From positions 46,088,830 through 46,152,829 of the forward strand of contig NC_092344.1 in the NCBI RefSeq assembly GCF_963676685.1: a stretch of DNA of 64,000 nucleotides, given 5' to 3'. Below the pieces are notes generated by a model. It was not told the origin of the DNA. It searched no databases and worked only from the letters and a program-made list of their open reading frames with translations. This DNA is from Mytilus edulis. Its lineage: Eukaryota; Mollusca; Bivalvia; Mytilida; Mytilidae. The translations under genes were made by a program, and so were the position numbers. Of the stretch, positions 49,438-64,000 are shown one piece after another; position 1 is the stretch's first letter, and every line of letters begins with the position of its first letter.

Positions 49438-49839
49438 AGTCATTCAATGTAAACTCAAGTCAATTTTAATTGTTGTTGGTGATTATATGTGAAATGAACC
49501 TTTGTATATTCCATGTGTAAAATATGAAAGGGTTGTAAATCAAGACTTATCACCTGCTATCCCCAGCAATGCCCAGTTTCACACTGTATTACTCAACATC
49601 AGCAGCAGTTGTCTTCACTAAATCAACTTATGCTTACTATATCTACCCTCTATTATTACTCCAATTGTTTGATCTGAGTGGAGGCTTATAGATCTTATCA
49701 AACAAACCAAAAACAATTTTCAACAAACATTATCAGCACAGCTTAAACCTCTGGTTTATAAAACTGTGGCAATGGCTTTGGCAAGACTACAATAAGTTCA
49801 AATATAAGCCACATCTAACAATAAGACAAACAACAGGCT

Positions 49840-50495
49840 CTCAAGAGCCTGAATCGCTCACCTTGATTTTTTGGCATTTATCTTTTGTTTAAGAGTTTAA
49901 GTGTCAAATTTCATCATAGTTTGTTTTTTAAACAAATTGTGTAAAATTGTCCTTAATGGGCAATAACTCTTAAAGGGGTCAATTGGCAATTTTGGTCATA
50001 TAAACTTATTTGTAGATCTTTTAAATGTGCTGAACATATTTGCTGTTTACAGTTTATCTTTATCTTTAATACACCAAAAACTGCAAAATTTCCTTAAAAT
50101 TACCAATTTAGTGGCAGCAACACAACAATGGGTTATTAGATTTATCTGAAAATTTCAGGGCTGATGGAATGTTACCTTATGAACACTTTAACCTAGTCAG
50201 ATTTGCTCTAACTGCTTTGGTTTTTGAGATATGAGCCAAAACTTCATTTTACCCCTATGTTCTATTTTTAGCCATGGCGGCCATGTTTTTTTACGAAACA
50301 GAAAATAGAACACAAACTTTATTCTAGATACCCTAAGGATCATTTAACTTAAGTTTGGTTGGAATTGCTTTAGTAGTTTCAGAGGAGAAGATGTTTGAAA
50401 TAGTTTACACCAGACGGACGACGAAGACGATAACGACGGACGACAAGTGATGGCTAAAGCTCACAGTTCCTTTCGGAACTGTGAGCTAAAAATTT
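49840..50495. repeat. Dispersed repeat ending in GGAACTGTGAGCT hairpin
   Basis: Starts with the palindromic AGGCTCTCAAGAGCCTGAA and AATCGCTCACC. It ends with GACGGACGACAAGTGATGGC and then AGCTCACAGTTCC-TTTC-GGAACTGTGAGCT, a perfect 13-bp hairpin at about 50458-50487. Recognised as a common bivalve interspersed repeat by its ends; no coding capacity. Confidence 0.7.
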
Positions 50496-50509
50496 AAACA
50501 GTAAAAAAA

Positions 50510-51449
50510 TATTTTCAGTGTTAATAAATTTTATTAAATATAAAGTTTTATACAAAACATACATTATGAAACAATGGGCTTTCTATCTAAAAAAAATGTA
50601 CTTTTGCAGAATTTCATAGGTACCATCTGACCTCTGTTATTTTCTATTTCAATACTAAAAGTATGTACAAGATATGTACTACTGACAACCTTTCTTCAAA
50701 TGTACATGGCAGAATAAAATCAAAATCTAGCCATTTACTATTCAAAATCATAATATCTATCTGTTCTAATAATACATGGATAATATTTTAATGTAGTCAA
50801 ACTAACATTTTACATATATGTATGTCTAAAACAAAGTTATTTATAGGGTAAATATTTACTCAATAAATTAATTTACATTTAAAAAAAAAAAATGTCCTAT
50901 ACTTTCAAGTGATATAATTTTTTAGTTAAATCTTTCAAAAAAAATCTTTAAAAGAGAGGTGAAAGATACCAGAGGAACAGTCAAACTCAAAAATCGAAAA
51001 ATCCTTTAGGTAGTAATGTTTTAAAACATCATTTTCTTTTATGCATTTTCATCTTTTTTTCTTTAATTCAAATATCTCTACCTTTCCAGCTTGCTTGAGA
51101 TTGTAAATGATAAATATAAGTATCACATGAAAAACATTTTTAGATTATTAAGCCCAGTTTAATTAATATCACAGCTTTTTAAGTTACAAATTCTGACATG
51201 TTTCACAATTTTAACTGTCAGAAACATTCATCAAGATTGTGTTCCATTGTTTTTAAATCAGTCAGTCATTCATTCATATTCATGTCAATTTTCATCATAT
51301 TTAACCTTTGACCTGTCAAAGGAACAATCACTATACTAGATTTCATTTCATCAGATCTTGATCAGGTTTTTAATACAATTAAGTCCTGATTGTATTGTCT
51401 TCAGTACAAATGCAAACTTCAAATATAAATCCTCCATTTTTCCTTCTTC
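50510..51449 (-). other. Probable CCDC77 3' untranslated region
   Basis: AT-rich sequence without repeats lies downstream of the stop. A minus-strand AATAAA (TTTATT on + at about 50529) is a candidate polyadenylation signal just before the repeat at 49840-50495. Confidence 0.4.
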
Positions 51450-61300
<9,851 letters not shown>

Positions 61301-61698
61301 TTTCAAAATTACGAAAACCGTGTAAAGTGTTCATTTGATCATGGTACGGGCAACTTGTAGGTCTTTCAGAAAATTTATCAATAAAAGTTAATTTTAACAC
61401 ATGACAATATTGATTATTTCATGAATAGTTTTGATGACTATATTATAAATATTTTGGATCATTTATTATTGGCATGATTATGATATTTAAAAATACTACA
61501 TGATGATGATGTCATTAAAGGGACACGTAAGGGAATATTTAGTTGAGAAGGGTTTGCTATTACTGACATTACTTTCGCTTGATTAAAAATAATAATTAAA
61601 TATCATATTTTTTTTTATTCAAAACCTTTTGTTGCTGTTGCTCATATAAACACTTAAACTTCTTATCTAAAAAAATTTTAAAAAAAACTCTATTGCGT

Positions 61699-61764
61699 CA
61701 AGGATTTGTATAGTCTCACTCTGAGACTACTATAGTAGTCTCAGTCTCACTATACAAATCCTTG
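61699..61764. mobile_element. 66-bp foldback insertion upstream of CCDC77
   Basis: AAGGATTTGTATAGT (61700-61714) and ACTATACAAATCCTT (61749-61763) are perfect arms. The centre CTGAGACTACTATAGTAGTCTCAG (61721-61744) is itself a perfect 24-bp palindrome. TTGCGT flanks both sides (61693-61698 and 61766-61771), consistent with a target duplication. Confidence 0.8.
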
Positions 61765-62131
61765 GTTGCGTACACATTGAAAATTTGAAAAAAATAAAAA
61801 TATGGTGAATCTATTAAGAATAGAAGTGAAGTAATAAGATAAATTTAAAAGTAAAAAATACAAATATGATAATAGTCACTTTGTAGCTATACTACATTCT
61901 GGAAACTTGTATACTCTTTTCATTTATGGAACCAGCATTGTATTTGTGTTGCCGATGTAATGACAGAATGGTCTTAGCTTTCAGTACCATGAGAAGACTT
62001 GAGAAATACAATTATAATCAAGCGATTGTCTGGCTTGGTCTTTTGAACATAAACCGTGAAAAAATAAAAATTTCACCAGACACATTTTTTTTCAGTATAA
62101 GAAAGGAAAGGAAATGGTCCTTGATTTTTAT

Positions 62132-63983
62132 AATTAGGGGAGACTGGGGTTGAATGTGACACGGGTTGAATGAGACAGTGACTGTAAATCTTCCTTTAGA
62201 GAAGAAATTATGGCATATTTAGAAAGTTTTCGTGAAGTCTTTTTTCAAATTGCATCGAGATAGAAATGGTTATGCCATAGAAGCGTTTTTAAAGATTTTA
62301 TGAAGTAAATACTGAAAATCTAAGCCGTAAGTATTTTTTACGATGTTCGAAATATTTTTTATAATATTGATATTAATGATACCTTGTAAATAATCAAGAT
62401 ATATAAATGAAGATAAAAATCCGGGGCTCAATGTGTGATATCATATAAAATCCAAGTACAATAAGTTTCTCCACGCCTGATCGCCACGTGACCAAACTTC
62501 ATAGGGGCAGGTTGATACAGCACAAACGGGGCAGGTTGTGACAACCTCAGACAAGTATATTGTGAGTCTTTTCGCCCATTAATTCCAATAAGAATTATTT
62601 TCAATCAAAATAAGGGATATACTCAAACAACATCTGACGTAAAACACTTTTGTTTCCGGTGTTTTTGTTTCAACGTAGGAGAGAACTAGATTGTTCAGTC
62701 AAAAAGACGTACAATTGGACAGTGAGGAAAAGTTATGAAATAATGCAACATAAATACAATGTAACACACAATGATATTTTCATTTGAGCAGCATCTGCTA
62801 TATAAAACCTAATCCACAAATGACAATGCAAACCACACTCAGTCACATACCAACGCATCAGTATATCATTTAACTGCATTATGTATATATGGCATTATAT
62901 GCATTATGTATATATGGCATTATATGCATTATATATATATACTTAAAAGTCAGCATTTATATGTCCTGTAAGCTTGTTCATTCATCTTAAACAAAATAAT
63001 TTTTAAAGGGTAATACCCTTTCAGTCCAAGATTACACAGAAGTATGGTTGTATTAGAGCAGCATCTGCTAGTTTTTATACTTTTACAATTATGTAATGTA
63101 GTTTTATATGACAGCACAAACGGTTCCTTTTTTTTTTTTTTTTTTTTAATCTTCGTTCATATATCTTGATTATTTTACAAAGTATTATTTATATTAATAG
63201 TATATTTTTTTTTCGAGCATCGTAAAAGATAGCCACTGCTTAGACATTCACTATATGGCATTACCATGTCTGAAATGTCTCGCCTGCTTTCATTATCATT
63301 GGATTTCATTCATATATAGATAAAGGAAGAAGTGGTGTGAGTGCTTCATTCATACACCGAATACAGTAGACTATTGCATATTTCTAAGGGCATCTGTGAT
63401 ACGGACATGATAACTGATCCATGAAATGAGTTTGTCGGTTAACACTGTCTGAATGATATGTACACCTTGCAAGAATCCAATATACAAAATACCAAACATA
63501 GAAAATATCATACTAGTAACTAAATATAAGTGCGGTATTTCATATGACAAAACAGTTCCTTGACCATAAAAATGAGGTCAAGGACAAAGAATACATGACT
63601 GACGGAAAAGCTCTTACCATATCGTATTTCACGACGCGCAATACAAGGTATGACCTATCTAGTAGGTTTTCCACCTTCTGAAATTGTGACAAAGCATGTA
63701 CATCTGAACATGTAAACAGGACTACCAGTACTGTATGTATGTCACAACTTACCCCAACCTCTGTCTCAACGTACCCCGCACACGGGGTAGGTAGTGACAT
63801 GCGACAACCCCCATTAAATCGTCAGATGTGACTTAAGAAATAGCCCTAGTGGATTCAAATCCTTTTTAAAATGTACACGAGATGTTCGTCTAGTTTACTA
63901 GGTCTAGTGAGAAAGCTGCGTATAATTGATTTGTATATATAGACAAGAACATAAAAAGTGTCTCATTCAACCCCGGTCTCCCC
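62132..63983. mobile_element. 1.85-kb inverted-repeat element (TA-flanked)
   Basis: AGGGGAGACTGGGGTTGAAT at 62131 is matched inversely by ATTCAACCCCGGTCTCCCCT ending at 63984. With GTTGAATGAGACA the similarity spans about 30 bp. TA stands on both sides. The inside has two 25-bp units at 62876-62925, a poly-T tract (63130-63149), and several GGTTGA/CAACCT-rich words, but no transposase frame. Non-autonomous; superfamily not assigned. Confidence 0.7.
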
Positions 63984-64000
63984 TATATTTGAGAATTAAA

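Overview
The window is AT-rich, intron-rich eukaryotic DNA packed with short transposable elements. The repeat spectrum points to a bivalve mollusc, most likely a mussel (Mytilidae). Indicators are many copies of the AGATGTGGTATGATTGCC-type repeat, tRNA-derived SINE pieces ending near AACTGACCGCCAC, a YIDD reverse-transcriptase family, and a cluster of B-box genes. This assignment rests on my recollection of such repeats, not on a search.

Left part (about 1-27.7 kb, + strand): the 3' half of an IQSEC/BRAG-type Arf guanine-nucleotide exchange factor. Ten coding exons (8896-26343) join with consistent phases. They encode the C-terminal part of the Sec7 domain including the catalytic glutamate, the PH domain, and a serine-rich tail ending in a class I PDZ-ligand sequence (-TEV). 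The IQ motif and N-terminal Sec7 exons must lie upstream of the window. The introns carry a TTAA-flanked inverted-repeat element, a 45-bp minisatellite, and SINE and other repeat fragments.

Middle part (about 27.7-50.5 kb): a repeat-rich interval holding three tandem, intronless, minus-strand members of one RING-less B-box/coiled-coil/NHL-like family. Two are intact (545 and 547 codons). The third (31236-33115) is a pseudogene split by frameshifts and by two small inverted-repeat insertions. Decayed pieces of a reverse-transcriptase element lie between them, and a roughly 1.1-kb flank is duplicated. A 2-kb non-autonomous inverted-repeat element sits inside a segment that upstream of the first copy is uninterrupted.

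Right part (about 50.5-61.3 kb, - strand): a complete CCDC77 orthologue. Nine confidently delimited coding exons plus one short inferred first exon give about 494 residues, close to my recollection of 488 for human. Its first intron holds what I regard as the most interesting object here: a 480-bp LTR-type miniature element (60432-60911) whose two direct repeats each carry a tRNA-like A-box/B-box pair. It has a primer-binding-site-like sequence after the left repeat and a 4-bp target duplication. Upstream of CCDC77 are a 66-bp foldback insertion and a 1.85-kb inverted-repeat element reaching almost to the window end.

The genes do not form a pathway. The Arf-GEF acts in membrane and actin signalling, CCDC77 is a centrosome-associated coiled-coil protein, and the B-box cluster resembles expanding TRIM-like families of molluscs. 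No CRISPR, operon or bacterial feature is present.
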